Shown here: positions 15,165 to 27,086 of the stretch, piece after piece
Numbering within the stretch: position 1 is the first letter of the stretch
Layout: the number at the start of each line of letters is the position of its first letter
NCBI GenBank assembly: GCA_026391195.1
Contig: JAPLEI010000076.1
Coordinates: 1-38,514, forward strand
DNA length: 38,514 nucleotides
Source of the DNA: Bacteroidota bacterium
Lineage (GTDB): Bacteria > Bacteroidota > Bacteroidia > Chitinophagales > Chitinophagaceae
Direction of reading: 5' to 3'
Program-made: the position numbers and the translations under genes
The notes under the pieces: generated by a model
What the model was told of the DNA's origin: nothing
Database searches by the model: none
The model's input: the letters and a program-made list of their open reading frames with translations, nothing else

Positions 15165-16157
15165 TCAACCTGCCGATAATAACCGGATAGATTCCTGCAA
15201 TAAAGCCTGCCTGCGGATGGGGGCTGTACCTACTTCTTCGCAAACCAGTCCCCCTGCAATATTCGCCATTTCAGCAGCGAGGTGCATGGTACGGGTTACG
15301 GCATATACCAAGGAAGCAACTGCAATTACGGTATCTCCGGCACCACTTACATCGGCAATGTTTCTGATGTGGGTAGGGATAAGCGCCGAACTGGTTCCAT
15401 CATGGTAATAGACGCCATGCTCACTTAAAGTAATGAATGAAATTTGATGATGGAGTTGCTTGAGCAAACTTGCATGGATTGAATTTAAATCAGTTAATTC
15501 CAGAGAAGTATTGCTCAGTTGCAGTCCTTCCTTCACCTCTTTTAAATTGGGCTTAAAAAGGGTGATGCCCTGATAGGCAAAAAAGTTTTTCTTTTTGGGA
15601 TCCACAGTTGTGATTACACCTTTAGAATTACACAATTCGATAATGCGGGTTATCAAACCGGGCGTTAAAACGCCTTTGTTATAATCCTCTAAAATGCATA
15701 CATGCGGCAATCCCTGTTCAAAATATTCCAATATCTTTTTCCATACTGCTTCTTCCAACTCGGAAGATATATCATCCGCCACTTCTGAATCTAACCGAAT
15801 CATTTGCTGATTTCGGGCCATCACCCGGGTTTTAGTAGTAGTTACCCGATTGGGCGTTTCAACCATAAATGAAATATCCACCGGAACAGCTGCCAATAAA
15901 TTTTGTAGCGTTTCACCGGAACTATCTTTTCCAACTACACTGATGATTGTAGTAGCAGCTCCGAGTGAGGCAGTATTAATGGCCACATTACCGGCTCCCC
16001 CAATTCGGTTTTCCGATTTTCTTACGGCAACCACCGGAACCGGAGCTTCCGGAGAAATTCGCTCAACCACTCCCCAACAGTAAGTGTCTAGCATCACATC
16101 CCCAATCACCAGCACCCGCAGGCGGGATATCTCTTCGAATAGCTGCTCAAAACTCAT
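15165..16157 (-). CDS. hldA: D-glycero-beta-D-manno-heptose-7-phosphate kinase (PfkB family)
   Basis: The 330-residue ribokinase-fold protein matches the kinase half of HldE/RfaE: VLVIGDVMLDTYCWG at the start, RISPEAPVPVV, IGGAGNVAINTASLGA, and the ATP-site/anion-hole signature DVSGAGDTVIA with the catalytic aspartate. It phosphorylates heptose 7-phosphate at C1 on the way to ADP-heptose for lipopolysaccharide core. The nucleotidyltransferase half found in E. coli HldE is absent, so it is the single-domain form; the partner gene is not in this window. Its ATG overlaps the stop of the permease gene by 4 bp (ATGA), indicating translational coupling. A closely related PfkB sugar kinase cannot be excluded. 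Confidence 0.85.
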   Translation of the reverse strand: MSFEQLFEEISRLRVLVIGDVMLDTYCWGVVERISPEAPVPVVAVRKSENRIGGAGNVAINTASLGAATTIISVVGKDSSGETLQNLLAAVPVDISFMVETPNRVTTTKTRVMARNQQMIRLDSEVADDISSELEEAVWKKILEYFEQGLPHVCILEDYNKGVLTPGLITRIIELCNSKGVITTVDPKKKNFFAYQGITLFKPNLKEVKEGLQLSNTSLELTDLNSIHASLLKQLHHQISFITLSEHGVYYHDGTSSALIPTHIRNIADVSGAGDTVIAVASLVYAVTRTMHLAAEMANIAGGLVCEEVGTAPIRRQALLQESIRLLSAG

Positions 16158-17599
16158 GCATCATTTTTTTTAAACTGCCGAACGGCCATATAATACAAAG
16201 GTACTCCCAACAACGTAATCAGCAATCCCGGCCAGGTATAGTCGCGCTTATAGATTAACAACAATATACAAAATCCAATTCCCATACAAATATACAGTGC
16301 CGGTAAAAAAGGATAGCCAACCGCACGGTAAGGACGTTCCGCATCCGGACGCTGCTTGCGCAGGATAAATATGCCTATGATCGTTAACACATAAAAGATT
16401 ACCACCACAAAAGAAACCATATCGAGCAAGTCGCCATATCTGCCACTCAAACATAACAGGGAAGCAACTACACACTGTGCCCATAAAGCCCAACCGGGTA
16501 CCTGGTTTTTATTTAAAGTGCCGGCCTTTTTAAAGAATAGTCCATCCCCTGCCATGGTATGATAAACCCGCGCTCCGGCCAATATCAATCCATTGTTACA
16601 GCCAAAAGTGGAAATCATAATCATGATGGCAATTACATAGGTACCAGCCTGGCCAAATATAACATTCGCTGCTGATACTGCCACCCGATCTGCTTTTGCA
16701 AAAGCAATATCCTGCAAAGGCAATACCCCTAAATACATAAAGTTGGTACTCACATAAATCAGGGTAACAATAGAAGTACCCAAGAATAAACTAAGGCCAA
16801 TATTGCGTTGCGGATTTTTTATTTCTCCGGCTATAAAAGTAACATTGTTCCAAGCGTCACTACTGAAAATAGACCCTACCATGGAAGAAGCAATTGCTCC
16901 AACGGTAGCCGCACCCAGTAAGGGTATCATAATCGCCTGCCAGCCGGGGTTTGTATCTGCAGGTGCTGTTAAGCTCTTCATTTCCCAAGCATGTTGCCAG
17001 TTAGCCTGCCACACTTCGGGTTTCAACATAAAAAACCCTACCACTATCAGTCCGAATAAGGAAAGTAACTTGGTAACCGTAAAAGTAGTTTGAATCAATT
17101 TCCCGCCCCGAATGCCCCGTGAATTTATATAAGTAAGCAGCACAATCATCACAATGGTCACCAACTGCGCCACATGAATTTTTATGCCTGCCAGTGTTAC
17201 CAGCACATTTTCTGGTGCCAGTTCGAGTATCGGAAAAAAGTAGGCTGCGAACTTACAAAAAGCTACTCCCACTGCCGCAATGGTACCCGTTTGAATCACC
17301 GCAAAAAAGCTCCATCCGTATAAAAAACCAACCAATGGATTATACGACTCCTTCAAGTACACATATTGTCCGCCCGCTTTGGGGAACATGGCACTCAACT
17401 CCCCATAACTTAGGGCTGCCGTAAGGGTCATAAAACCGGTAATCAGCCAAACTGCTATCAACCATCCGGCACTGCCCACATTGCGGGTAATATCCGCACT
17501 AACAATAAAAATACCAGAGCCAATCATACTACCTGCCACAATCATGGTAGCATCCATCAACCCCAGGGTTGGCTTAAATTGGGTGTTTGCTTGGTCCAT
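16154..17599 (-). CDS. APC-family amino acid permease
   Basis: About 481 residues with roughly twelve membrane helices. The first shows the family motif MIVAGSMIGSGIFIV with the Gly-rich unwound segment that binds the amino acid carboxylate. Further hallmarks are LSYGELSAMFPKAGGQYVYL and the Glu-containing WNNVTFIAGEIKNP. It should import or exchange an amino acid; the substrate is not deducible. The frame is open to 17608 (MTYMDQ), but the second ATG at 17599 is preferred because a hairpin at 17606-17631 would otherwise overlap the start. It is coupled to the heptose kinase by a 4-bp overlap, although the two functions are unrelated. Confidence 0.92.
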   Translation of the reverse strand: MDQANTQFKPTLGLMDATMIVAGSMIGSGIFIVSADITRNVGSAGWLIAVWLITGFMTLTAALSYGELSAMFPKAGGQYVYLKESYNPLVGFLYGWSFFAVIQTGTIAAVGVAFCKFAAYFFPILELAPENVLVTLAGIKIHVAQLVTIVMIVLLTYINSRGIRGGKLIQTTFTVTKLLSLFGLIVVGFFMLKPEVWQANWQHAWEMKSLTAPADTNPGWQAIMIPLLGAATVGAIASSMVGSIFSSDAWNNVTFIAGEIKNPQRNIGLSLFLGTSIVTLIYVSTNFMYLGVLPLQDIAFAKADRVAVSAANVIFGQAGTYVIAIMIMISTFGCNNGLILAGARVYHTMAGDGLFFKKAGTLNKNQVPGWALWAQCVVASLLCLSGRYGDLLDMVSFVVVIFYVLTIIGIFILRKQRPDAERPYRAVGYPFLPALYICMGIGFCILLLIYKRDYTWPGLLITLLGVPLYYMAVRQFKKNDA

Positions 17600-17605
17600 A
17601 TATGT

Positions 17606-17631
17606 CAAATCCCGCTTTTATACGGGATTTG
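17606..17631 (-). promoter_or_regulatory. Hairpin just before the permease start
   Basis: CAAATCCCG (17606-17614) pairs perfectly with 17623-17631 around an 8-nt loop. It sits 6 nt before the preferred ATG. On the coding strand no T-run follows, so it is not a standard terminator. It may end the upstream OmpH-like transcript weakly or control translation of the permease. Confidence 0.5.
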
Positions 17632-17656
17632 AAGATAATAAAAATATAATGGAAGT

Positions 17657-18238
17657 TTACTTCTTCTTATACATGTTATTTAAACCCTGCACCAGGTCGG
17701 CCGTAATGTCGTAAGCAGGGTCTTTGTAGTAAATCAAGTCGGGATAGTTGTTTAATATCAAAGAATACCCTTTTTGTTGGTTATAGGCCTTCAAAAAGTC
17801 TTCAATTTTCTTTTTCACATCCTGCAACTTTCTTACTTGCTCCTCCTGAAACTCATCCGCTAACATTTTTTCCTTTCCCTGAAAAGCCTTTTCCTGCTGC
17901 AAAAATTCTTGCTGTTTGCCGGCCATTTCAGTTTGTGAAAGCATTTGACTCAATTTCTGCAGCTCCTGGTATTTATTGGTTAAAATGGTACGCATTTGGC
18001 CAATCTGGCGCTGATTTTCATTGGCTTTTGTCTGGAGCTGCAACTGCACTTCTTTGTAGTAATCAAATTGATTTTGAAGACTATCTCCTTCAAAATAGGC
18101 TACCTTAAAGTTACCCGTGGGAACTGCAACCGAACTTTCTATGGAAGATTGCGCCGATTTACCCGAAAACTGGAAGTAAAAAAGTATTAATACAGCTACT
18201 CCCAATAGGGCCTGTACTATTTGATTTGTATTTTTCAT
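17657..18238 (-). CDS. OmpH/Skp-like periplasmic chaperone-family protein
   Basis: The 193-residue protein has an N-terminal hydrophobic helix (about 8-24, VQALLGVAVLILFYFQF) with no obvious cleavage site, so it is probably membrane-anchored facing the periplasm. The strand VAYFEGDSL typical of OmpH starts follows, then a long coiled coil of Gln/Lys/Glu-rich helices (about 60-150), and a C-terminal strand with GYSLILNNYPDLIYY. This is the Skp fold that shields unfolded outer-membrane proteins. The anchored form differs from soluble Skp. It stands 48-57 bp before the permease gene on the same strand. Confidence 0.82.
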   Translation of the reverse strand: MKNTNQIVQALLGVAVLILFYFQFSGKSAQSSIESSVAVPTGNFKVAYFEGDSLQNQFDYYKEVQLQLQTKANENQRQIGQMRTILTNKYQELQKLSQMLSQTEMAGKQQEFLQQEKAFQGKEKMLADEFQEEQVRKLQDVKKKIEDFLKAYNQQKGYSLILNNYPDLIYYKDPAYDITADLVQGLNNMYKKK

Positions 18239-18419
18239 GCGTGTGTTTTTCTTGTTTTATTTTCTGAAATTTTTTAGCCAGCTTACGTTTATCAGGTCGA
18301 AATCCGAGAAGTTGTTTAAGCTTCCTCCTTAAGAATTCTTACCAAAAAATTCCACTGAATTGGGCACAAAATACGCCATTTCAGTAAAATCAGAAAGGAA
18401 TTCAAACGAAAGAGCCTAT

Positions 18420-18452
18420 AAAAAAAGCAGAAAGCGATTAACTTTCTGCTTT
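18420..18452 (-). terminator. Rho-independent terminator of rpoBC
   Basis: AAAGCAGAAAG (18424-18434) pairs perfectly with 18442-18452 around a 7-nt loop. The A-run at 18420-18426 reads as a U-run on the minus strand. It lies about 27 bp after the rpoC stop. Confidence 0.92.
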
Positions 18453-18478
18453 TGTATTTACGTATCAGTGTATGCTCA

Positions 18479-21400
18479 CTATTCTTCGTCGTCGAAACTC
18501 ATCGCTTCCCGGGTAGTAGTCAATACATCGTATTCTTCTTTACTACCTACAATCAGGCTATCGAATTGTTTTTGACCCGTTCCTGCTGGTATGAGGTGTC
18601 CGGTAATTACATTCTCCTTCAGACCCAACATCAAATCGGCCTTACCCTGGATAGCTGCCTGGCTTAACACTTTGGTAGTTTCCTGGAATGATGCCGCTGA
18701 AATCCAGCTTTGCACACCCAAAGAAGCTTTGGTGATACCCAACAGTACCGGAGTTGCGGTAGCAGGACGAGCATCTCGTATTTCTACTACCTTCTTATCA
18801 CTTCTGCGAAGAATAGAATTCTCTTCTCGTAATTCGCGGAGCGTAACAATTTGTCCAGCTTTCATCTTAGTACTTTCACCCGGCTCAGTAACTACTTTCT
18901 TATCATAAATCCGGTCGTTCTCTTCAATAAAGTCGAAGCGGTCTTCCAGATCCTCCTCCAAGAACTTCGTATCGCCAGCATCTACAATTTCTACCTTCTT
19001 CATCATCTGACGAACGATTACTTCGATGTGCTTATCGTTGATACGCACCCCTTGTAAACGGTATACTTCCTGAATCTCATTCACCACATATTCCTGAACA
19101 GCGAACGGTCCTTTGATAGTGAGAATGTCTGCCGGAGCAATTTGTCCATCCGACATCGGCGTACCTGCTTTTACAAAGTCGCCATCCTGTACCAGAATCT
19201 GACGCGTAAGTGGAATGAGGTACTTCTTAATCATGCCATCTTTAGACTCAACAATGATTTCGCGGTTTCCTCTCTTCACACCACCAAAGGCAACTACTCC
19301 ATCAATTTCACAAACGATGGCTGGGTTACCCGGATTACGTGCTTCAAATAATTCAGTAACACGAGGCAGACCTCCGGTGATATCTCTCAGTTTTCCTAAG
19401 ATTCTTGGAATTTTCACCAATACCTGTCCGGCTTTCACCTCATCACCTTCTTCAATAGAAATGTGTGATCCTACGGGCAGGTTATATTGCTTAGACTCTT
19501 TACCGCTACCCACAAGTAAGGTAGGAATACGGGTTTTGTCTTTGGTTTCAATAACCACTTTTTCACGGTGACCGGTTTGCTCATCCGACTCATCCCGATA
19601 GGTAATACCATCAATGATGTTTTCGAACTTAATGGTTCCGTTAATTTCCGAGATAATTACGTTATTGAATGGATCCCAAGTACAAATAACATCTCCCTTC
19701 TTAACAACTACTCCGTCTTTAACATTCAGGGTAGAACCGTATGGAACGTTATTGGTAATCAGCAATCGATCGTTTTTCACATCGGTTATTCTAACTTCCC
19801 CTGTACGGCCAATTACTATCTTAATTTTCTTGCCTTCGTTATTTAATGCATCCACCGTTCTTAATCCGTCGAACTGAAGGGTTCCGTCGAATTTCGCTTG
19901 AAGCGTAGATTCTACCGAAGCAGATCCCGCAACACCACCCACGTGGAAAGTACGCAAAGTAAGCTGCGTACCCGGCTCACCAATCGACTGGGCTGCAATA
20001 ATACCTACTGCATCTCCGCGTTGTGCGAGATAACCGGTAGCTAGGTTTTTACCATAACATTTTACGCAAACTCCCCGCTTACATTCGCAGGTAAGTACAG
20101 AGCGGATTTCAACAGTTTCAATACCGGCATCTTCTACTCGCTTGGCTTCTTCGTTGGTAATTTCTTCACCGGCACGAATAATCAACTCATCTGTTATCGG
20201 ATGATATACATCGTGCAACGAAGTTCTGCCTTCAATACGATCACTCAGTGGTTCAATGATGTCTTCATTATCTTTCAGAGCAGTCATGGCATTACCACGC
20301 AGCGTACCGCAATCGTCTTCTCCAATCACCACATCCTGAGAAACATCCACCAACCTACGAGTCAGGTAACCGGCATCGGCTGTTTTCAAAGCCGTATCGG
20401 CCAAACCTTTTCTGGCACCGTGTGTAGAGATAAAGTAATCCAATACATTCAATCCTCCTTTAAAGTTAGAGAGAATCGGATTTTCAATTACCTCACTACC
20501 GGTACTTCCGCTCTTACGGGGCTTAGCCATCAATCCACGAATACCCACGAGCTGTTTAACCTGTGTTTTACTACCACGGGCTCCGGAATCCAACATCATA
20601 AATACGGAGTTGAATCCTTGCTTATCGATCGTCATTTCACGAATCAAACTTTCCGTAATCTTCATATCCACACGACCCCAGATATCAATCACCTGATTGT
20701 ATCGTTCGTTATTGGTGATTAAACCCATGTTGTAGCTTTCCCAAACCTCATCTACTTCTACCTTAGCAGAATCCAATAATTGATTTCTGATTTCTGGTAC
20801 AATCAAGTCGTTTACGCTAAACGACAATCCACCTTTGAATGCCATGCGGAATCCAAGGGTTTTGATGTCATCCAAAAACTTGGCAGTTTTAGGAACGTTG
20901 GTGATTTTAATAATATCTCCAATAATTTCACGTAAACTTTTTTTGGTAAGCAATGCATTTACATAGCCTACTTCTACCGGTACATGCTGGTTAAACAATA
21001 CACGACCCACTGTGGTATCAATCAACTTTCTTACCAACTGTCCGTTTTCACGAACCATCGTTCTCACCTTAATATTGGCATGCAAATCTGCTATCCCTTC
21101 ATTATAGGCAATAATCACTTCATCCATATTGTAAAACGCCATACCCTGACCTTTTACTATTTCAGTGTCGGTTGATTTCTTACCCTTGGTGATGTAGTAT
21201 AATCCCAGTACCATGTCCTGAGAAGGCAGGGTAATTGGGGTACCATTTTGTGGGTTAAGAATGTTGTGTGATGATAACATCAGCAACTGGGCTTCCAAAA
21301 TTGCAGCATTGCTCAAAGGCACGTGCACAGCCATTTGGTCACCATCAAAGTCGGCATTGAATGAGGAAGTTACCAACGGGTGCAACTGGATGGCTTTTCC

Positions 21401-22765
21401 TTCTACCAATTTAGGCTGGAATGCCTGAATAGAAAGTCTGTGCAGCGTTGGGGCCCGGTTTAATAATACCGGGTGCCCTTTTAATATATTTTCTAGGATA
21501 TCCCAGATAACGGCTTCTTTGCGATCTACCAGTTTTTTAGCTGATTTTACGGTTTTTACAATGCCGCGCTCAATCAGTTTTCTGATAACAAATGGCTTGA
21601 ACAATTCAGCCGCCATATCTTTAGGCAATCCACATTCGTGTATTTTCAGTTCTGGTCCTACCACAATTACCGAACGACCGGAGTAATCTACCCGCTTTCC
21701 TAAGAGGTTCTGACGGAAACGTCCCTGCTTTCCTTTCAGCACATCAGATAAAGATTTAAGGGCACGACCACCTTCCGCTTTTACGGCATTGGATTTACGG
21801 CTATTATCGAACAGGGAGTCAATTGCTTCCTGCAACATTCTTTTTTCGTTCCGAAGAATTACTTCAGGGGCTTTAATCTCTAACAAACGCTTTAAACGGT
21901 TGTTACGGATAATAACCCGGCGGTATAAATCATTCAAATCGGAGCTGGCAAAACGTCCGCCATCCAATGGCACCAAGGGTCTTAATTCTGGTGGAATAAC
22001 GGGAATATATTGCATCACCATCCACTCGGGGCGGTTGGTAATGTGGTGACTGGCTTCACGGAATGATTCCACCACACTCAGGCGCTTTAAGGCATCTGCC
22101 TTTCTTTGCTGAGAAGTTTCGGTGGCAGCAGAGTTACGCAGTGAGAAGCTCAGTCCATCCAGGTCGATGCGCTCTAATAAGGCATGCACAGCTTCGGCAC
22201 CCATCTTAGCAATAAACTTATTGGGATCTTCGTCGGGCAGGTATTGATTGTCTTTCGGTAAAATATCCAGTAAATCTAGGTACTCTTCTTCTGTAAGCAA
22301 ATCACCCATTTTCAGGTTATCCTTGATACCGCCCTGAATTACTACAAAACGTTCGTAGTAAATGATGGTTTCGAGTTTTTTAGAACTCATTCCCAACAAG
22401 TAGCCGATTTTATTCGGTAAGCTCTTAAAATACCAGATATGTACAACAGGCACTACTAGTTTGATATGCCCCATTCTTTCGCGACGAACTTTCTTTTCTG
22501 TTACTTCAACGCCACAACGGTCGCAAACGATACCCTTGTAACGGATACGCTTATATTTACCACAGGCGCACTCGTAATCCTTCACCGGTCCGAAAATTCT
22601 TTCACAAAACAATCCATCCCGCTCAGGCTTGTAAGTACGGTAATTGATGGTTTCGGGCTTCAACACTTCACCAAAACTTCTTTCCAGAATATTATCTGGC
22701 GAAGCCAAACTGATGGTGATTTGCGAAAAAGATGGTCTGGGTTTATTGTCTCTTTTGAATGCCAT
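18479..22765 (-). CDS. rpoC: DNA-directed RNA polymerase subunit beta'
   Basis: The 1428-residue length is normal for Bacteroidota. The N-terminal zinc site uses C66, C68, C81 and C84 ([13 protein letters not shown] to CDRCG). The catalytic Mg-binding loop NADFDGD is at 470-476, and the second zinc site ([13 protein letters not shown]) lies near residue 900. The trigger-loop region and C-terminal domain are complete, ending in the acidic SFDDEE. It forms the clamp and active site with beta. rpoB lies 143 bp upstream, and a strong terminator follows the stop. Confidence 0.99.
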   Translation of the reverse strand: MAFKRDNKPRPSFSQITISLASPDNILERSFGEVLKPETINYRTYKPERDGLFCERIFGPVKDYECACGKYKRIRYKGIVCDRCGVEVTEKKVRRERMGHIKLVVPVVHIWYFKSLPNKIGYLLGMSSKKLETIIYYERFVVIQGGIKDNLKMGDLLTEEEYLDLLDILPKDNQYLPDEDPNKFIAKMGAEAVHALLERIDLDGLSFSLRNSAATETSQQRKADALKRLSVVESFREASHHITNRPEWMVMQYIPVIPPELRPLVPLDGGRFASSDLNDLYRRVIIRNNRLKRLLEIKAPEVILRNEKRMLQEAIDSLFDNSRKSNAVKAEGGRALKSLSDVLKGKQGRFRQNLLGKRVDYSGRSVIVVGPELKIHECGLPKDMAAELFKPFVIRKLIERGIVKTVKSAKKLVDRKEAVIWDILENILKGHPVLLNRAPTLHRLSIQAFQPKLVEGKAIQLHPLVTSSFNADFDGDQMAVHVPLSNAAILEAQLLMLSSHNILNPQNGTPITLPSQDMVLGLYYITKGKKSTDTEIVKGQGMAFYNMDEVIIAYNEGIADLHANIKVRTMVRENGQLVRKLIDTTVGRVLFNQHVPVEVGYVNALLTKKSLREIIGDIIKITNVPKTAKFLDDIKTLGFRMAFKGGLSFSVNDLIVPEIRNQLLDSAKVEVDEVWESYNMGLITNNERYNQVIDIWGRVDMKITESLIREMTIDKQGFNSVFMMLDSGARGSKTQVKQLVGIRGLMAKPRKSGSTGSEVIENPILSNFKGGLNVLDYFISTHGARKGLADTALKTADAGYLTRRLVDVSQDVVIGEDDCGTLRGNAMTALKDNEDIIEPLSDRIEGRTSLHDVYHPITDELIIRAGEEITNEEAKRVEDAGIETVEIRSVLTCECKRGVCVKCYGKNLATGYLAQRGDAVGIIAAQSIGEPGTQLTLRTFHVGGVAGSASVESTLQAKFDGTLQFDGLRTVDALNNEGKKIKIVIGRTGEVRITDVKNDRLLITNNVPYGSTLNVKDGVVVKKGDVICTWDPFNNVIISEINGTIKFENIIDGITYRDESDEQTGHREKVVIETKDKTRIPTLLVGSGKESKQYNLPVGSHISIEEGDEVKAGQVLVKIPRILGKLRDITGGLPRVTELFEARNPGNPAIVCEIDGVVAFGGVKRGNREIIVESKDGMIKKYLIPLTRQILVQDGDFVKAGTPMSDGQIAPADILTIKGPFAVQEYVVNEIQEVYRLQGVRINDKHIEVIVRQMMKKVEIVDAGDTKFLEEDLEDRFDFIEENDRIYDKKVVTEPGESTKMKAGQIVTLRELREENSILRRSDKKVVEIRDARPATATPVLLGITKASLGVQSWISAASFQETTKVLSQAAIQGKADLMLGLKENVITGHLIPAGTGQKQFDSLIVGSKEEYDVLTTTREAMSFDDEE

Positions 22766-22908
22766 ATCTCTGATGAAAATTTGTAAGTTAAGTTTGTGTA
22801 CCGTTTTTTCAATTTCGGTTGTAAAAAAGCTTTTTCTGTTTTAGCAAAACACTTGCGTAAACAGTATGGCCATACAGATACGATTTATCTGCATGGCCAA
22901 TGGCTGAT

Positions 22909-25900
22909 TTATTCAAATTTAAGATCCAGTCCTAGTCCACGCAATTCATGTACTAATACATTGAATGATTCGGGAACACCGGGTCTTGGAATATTATCTC
23001 CTTTAACAATAGCCTCATAGGTTTTCGCTCTTCCAATGATATCATCCGATTTGAGGGTAAGCAATTCCTGCAGGATGTTGGCAGCACCATATGCTTCCAG
23101 TGCCCATACTTCCATCTCTCCAAAACGCTGACCTCCAAACTGAGCCTTTCCACCCAGCGGCTGTTGTGTAATCAAGCTATACGGTCCGATTGAACGGGCG
23201 TGCATCTTATCATCTACCATGTGGTGCAGCTTAATCATATAAATCACGCCCACAGTGGCTTTCTGATGGAAACGCTCTCCAGTTTCACCATCGTACAGAT
23301 AAGTATGTCCATTCCGGGGAATACCCGCTTCAACACAATATTGTTCAATCTGATCGGTAGAAGCTCCGTCGAAAATTGGGGTAGCAAACTTCAGTCCCAA
23401 ACGCTTTCCCGTCCAGCCAAGAATCGTTTCATAGATCTGTCCCAGATTCATACGAGAAGGTACTCCTAATGGATTCAGTACAATATCAACCGGTGTACCA
23501 TCTTCCATAAACGGCATATCTTCTGCACGTACAATTTTGGCAACAATACCTTTGTTTCCGTGGCGGCCGGCCATCTTATCTCCCACTTTCAACTTACGCT
23601 TAACCGCTAAGTAAACTTTAGCCAGTTTCAATACACCTGCAGGTAACTCATCACCAATAGAGATGTTGAATTTTTCCCGCTTGTATCTTCCCAGCTCTTC
23701 GTTAAACTTGATGCTGTAATTGTGTAAAAGGGTATTAATCTGATCGTCGGTTTTAGCATCACCCGTCCAGCCCAATGGGTTTACATTCTGGTAGTCAATC
23801 GTACTCAGGTTCTTTTGATTGAACTTGGCACCTTTACCTATCAACATTTCACCAAAGTTGTTGCTTACGCCAGTAGAAGTTTTATCCTTCAACAGGGTTT
23901 GCAATTTATCCAGCAACAATTCCTGTAAACTTTCCCCATTTTGCGCATGTACTTTCTCTACTTTTTCCAACAAAGCTTTTTCGCGGATTTTACCGTTCTT
24001 GTCTTTCTTGGCGCGCTGGAATAATTTCTTATCAATTACCACACCCTCTGTTCCGTTCGGTGCCTTTAGAGAAGCATCTTTGGCATCACCGGCTTTGTCT
24101 CCGAAGATTGCACGCAATAGTTTCTCTTCTGGAGTAGGATCAGATTCTCCTTTAGGGGTGATTTTACCAATCAGGATATCTCCTTCTTTAATAGTCGCAC
24201 CAATGCGGATAATTCCATGTTCATCCAAATCTTTGGTAGCTTCTTCAGATACATTGGGAATATCGGGCGTTAATTCCTCTTCACCCAATTTGGTATCGCG
24301 CACTTCCAGTTCATATTCTTCAATATGCACAGAGGTAAACAAATCTTCCCGCACTACTTTTTCACTGATTACAATGGCATCCTCGAAGTTGTAACCTTTC
24401 CATGGCATGAATGCCACTTGCAGGTTGCGTCCGAGCGCCAGTTCACCCTCTTTGGTTGCATATCCTTCTGTTAAGAAATCGCCTTTCTTCACTTTCTGAC
24501 CCTTTCTGACTGCTGGGCGCAGATTGATACAAGTAGCCTGATTAGTTTTGATGAATTTGGTTAATTTATAAATCTGCAAATCATCATTAAAGCTAACCAG
24601 TCTGTCCAGATCATTTCTATCGTAGCGAACATGAATTTCATTGGCATCTACAAATTCTACTACGCCATTTCCTTCCGAATGCATTTGAATACGAGCATCA
24701 CGCGCAGCTTTTCCTTCTAATCCGGTACCTACAATCGGTGCTTCGGGACGTAAAAGGGGTACAGCCTGGCGTTGCATGTTCGATCCCATCAGGGCACGGT
24801 TGGCATCATCGTGCTCAAGGAACGGAATCAGGGAAGCACTCAAACCAACAATCTGGTTAGGGGCTACGTCCATATATTCCACTTCTTCTTTATCCAGTAT
24901 GGGGAAGTCACCCGTTTGGCGGGAAACTACTTTATCTTCTGCAAATTCACCTTTCTCGGTAAGGGGTGAATTACTTTGGGCAATTTTGGCGGAATCTTCT
25001 TCTTCGGCACTCAGGAAAGTAAGTTCTTTCATGTTTACTTTTCCACTCACTACCTTACGATAAGGGGTTTCAATAAAGCCCATATCATTAATAGCAGCAT
25101 GCACACAAAGGGTAGATATCAATCCGATATTGGGTCCTTCCGGTGTTTCGATGGTACACAATCTTCCATAGTGAGAATAGTGTACGTCTCTTACTTCAAA
25201 TCCAGCACGCTCTCTGCTCAAACCTCCTGGCCCCAGTGCAGAAATTCTCCGCTTATGGGTAATCTCACTCAAAGGATTGGTTTGATCGAGGAATTGCGAA
25301 AGTTGTGAGGTTCCAAAGAATGAGTTGATAACAGAAGATAGGGTACGGGCATTGATCAAATCAACAGGCGTAAACACTTCATTATCGCGCACATTCATTC
25401 GCTCGCGGATGGTACGTGCCATACGGGCAAGTCCCACTCCAAACTGAGCATATAACTGCTCACCCACGGTACGAACCCGGCGATTGCTCAGGTGATCAAT
25501 ATCGTCGATTTCAGCTTTCGCATTGGTTAACCGAACCAGGTATTTGATAATTTCAATGATATCCTGTTTGGTTAGTACTTTTTTCTGTAAAGGATACTCT
25601 AATCCAAGTTTACGATTGATTTTGTAACGACCCACTTCTCCTAAATCATAGCGCTTATCACTGAAGAATAATTTATCAATGATGCCACGGGCCGTTTCGT
25701 TATCGGGTGCATCGGCTCCTCTTAACTGGCGGTAAATATGCTGCACCGCTTCCAGTTCGCTATTGGAAGTATCCTTATTCAGGGTATTGTAGATGATGGC
25801 ATAATCTCCACCTACATCTTCCTTCTGCACAAATACACTTTTCACTTCCATTTCGATGATGGTAGCCACGGCTTCTTCATCCAACACCGTATCTCTTTCC

Positions 25901-26712
25901 ATCACAATATCGTTTCGCTCGATACTTACTACCTCACCGGTATCTTCATCCACAAAATCTTCTACCCAGGTTCTTAGAACGCGGGCAGCCAGTTTTTTGC
26001 CGATTTGGGCAGCCAGTGATTTTTTGTCGGCTTTCACCTCAGTAGCCATTCCGAATAATTCCAGAATGTCTTTATCGGTTTCAAATCCGATGGCACGCAA
26101 CAAAGTGGTAACCGGAAATTTCTTCTTCCGGTCGATGTATGCATACATCACATTGTTGATGTCGGTAGCAAACTCCATCCAGGCTCCCTTGAAAGGAATT
26201 ACCCGGGCAGAATATATCTTCGTTCCATTGGGGTGGGTGCTCTGACCAAAAAATACTCCGGGAGAACGATGTAATTGAGAAACAACCACGCGCTCGGCAC
26301 CATTAATTACAAAAGTACCACGGGGCGTCATGTAAGGGATATTCCCTAAAAACACATCCTGCACAATGGTTTGAAAATCCACATGCTCCTCATCATTACA
26401 GCTGAGGCGCAACTTGGCTTTCAAAGGCACGGCATAGGTAAGCCCTCTTTCCATACACTCTTCAATCGTGTAACGGGGCGGATCAATAAAATAATCCAAG
26501 AACTCCAGCATGAAGATGTTCCGGGTATCTGTGATAGGAAAATTTTCCTTAAACACACGAAACAATCCTTCCACATTCCGCTTATCGGGTGTGGTTTCTA
26601 ACTGAAAAAATTCTCTGAAAGATTCTAACTGGATGTCGAGCAGGTCCGGCGCTTCTGCTAAATGTTTTGTTTTTCCGAAGCCGACCCTGTTGTGCAATGT
26701 AGTAGTAGACAT
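22909..26712 (-). CDS. rpoB: DNA-directed RNA polymerase subunit beta
   Basis: 1267 residues, the usual Bacteroidota size. The rifampicin-binding region reads [34 protein letters not shown] in sequence order (split here: [13 protein letters not shown], then [12 protein letters not shown]), with the wild-type-like residues S, Q, D, H, R and S in place. Downstream are [20 protein letters not shown] and the C-terminal [29 protein letters not shown] promoter element lies about 140 nt before the start. The usual preceding gene rplL is separated from rpoB by an M13 peptidase gene, so rpoBC is likely transcribed on its own. Confidence 0.99.
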   Translation of the reverse strand: MSTTTLHNRVGFGKTKHLAEAPDLLDIQLESFREFFQLETTPDKRNVEGLFRVFKENFPITDTRNIFMLEFLDYFIDPPRYTIEECMERGLTYAVPLKAKLRLSCNDEEHVDFQTIVQDVFLGNIPYMTPRGTFVINGAERVVVSQLHRSPGVFFGQSTHPNGTKIYSARVIPFKGAWMEFATDINNVMYAYIDRKKKFPVTTLLRAIGFETDKDILELFGMATEVKADKKSLAAQIGKKLAARVLRTWVEDFVDEDTGEVVSIERNDIVMERDTVLDEEAVATIIEMEVKSVFVQKEDVGGDYAIIYNTLNKDTSNSELEAVQHIYRQLRGADAPDNETARGIIDKLFFSDKRYDLGEVGRYKINRKLGLEYPLQKKVLTKQDIIEIIKYLVRLTNAKAEIDDIDHLSNRRVRTVGEQLYAQFGVGLARMARTIRERMNVRDNEVFTPVDLINARTLSSVINSFFGTSQLSQFLDQTNPLSEITHKRRISALGPGGLSRERAGFEVRDVHYSHYGRLCTIETPEGPNIGLISTLCVHAAINDMGFIETPYRKVVSGKVNMKELTFLSAEEEDSAKIAQSNSPLTEKGEFAEDKVVSRQTGDFPILDKEEVEYMDVAPNQIVGLSASLIPFLEHDDANRALMGSNMQRQAVPLLRPEAPIVGTGLEGKAARDARIQMHSEGNGVVEFVDANEIHVRYDRNDLDRLVSFNDDLQIYKLTKFIKTNQATCINLRPAVRKGQKVKKGDFLTEGYATKEGELALGRNLQVAFMPWKGYNFEDAIVISEKVVREDLFTSVHIEEYELEVRDTKLGEEELTPDIPNVSEEATKDLDEHGIIRIGATIKEGDILIGKITPKGESDPTPEEKLLRAIFGDKAGDAKDASLKAPNGTEGVVIDKKLFQRAKKDKNGKIREKALLEKVEKVHAQNGESLQELLLDKLQTLLKDKTSTGVSNNFGEMLIGKGAKFNQKNLSTIDYQNVNPLGWTGDAKTDDQINTLLHNYSIKFNEELGRYKREKFNISIGDELPAGVLKLAKVYLAVKRKLKVGDKMAGRHGNKGIVAKIVRAEDMPFMEDGTPVDIVLNPLGVPSRMNLGQIYETILGWTGKRLGLKFATPIFDGASTDQIEQYCVEAGIPRNGHTYLYDGETGERFHQKATVGVIYMIKLHHMVDDKMHARSIGPYSLITQQPLGGKAQFGGQRFGEMEVWALEAYGAANILQELLTLKSDDIIGRAKTYEAIVKGDNIPRPGVPESFNVLVHELRGLGLDLKFE

Positions 26713-26851
26713 ATATGCGTAAAAGCGGTTTTCGTAAGTAAAATTTTGGGAAGAAGAATGACCTTCTAATAGTACTGTTAATCAGACACTTGTAATACTG
26801 CAACGCAGGGTTGCCATGTCCGGTAGCCAGCTAGCCCAAAATAAAGGATGG

Positions 26852-26859
26852 CAAAGGTA
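26852..26859 (-). promoter_or_regulatory. Promoter -7 element (TACCTTTG) for rpoBC
   Basis: It is an exact match to TAnnTTTG and identical to the elements before rplK and the tRNA-tuf operon. A TTTG at 26884-26887 could serve as the -33 element, with a rather long 24-nt spacer. Confidence 0.65.
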
Positions 26860-26966
26860 AGCAATCAGGGGCAACCTGAAAAACAAATTTTAGACCAAAC
26901 TCCCTTTTGTGGAAAAAAATGGTCAAAAAAAATTCAACGCTTCAGCAACCGACTTCCTGTCATTAA

Positions 26967-27005
26967 AATACCAGCAGTCCGCCTCCGGCGGAAACTACTG
27001 GTATT
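26967..27005 (-). terminator. Large hairpin, probable terminator of the M13 peptidase gene
   Basis: Outer arms AATACCAG/CTGGTATT, then AGT/ACT, then CCGCC-tcc-GGCGG, with one mismatch and a 2-nt bulge. On the minus strand TTTTAAT follows. It lies about 80 bp after the M13 stop. The inner 5-bp arms with a 3-nt loop resemble the hairpins of the 3164-3630 array. Confidence 0.65.
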
Positions 27006-27086
27006 AAAATTATCTATATACATTGATTATCATGGGGTTTGTTTTTTCCCTTCTCCTTTGGGGGGCATCCTAACATACCCCAAGTT

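Larger units (their letters stand above)
26713..27086. other. Intergenic region (374 bp) between rpoB and the M13 peptidase gene
   Basis: No gene is visible. It holds the probable rpoB promoter (26852-26859), a leader of about 140 nt, and a large hairpin (26967-27005) that probably terminates the M13 transcript. Confidence 0.7.

Noticed and set aside
20201..20722. 173-codon plus-strand frame
   Set aside because: It is entirely antisense to the conserved coding sequence of rpoC and has no features of its own.
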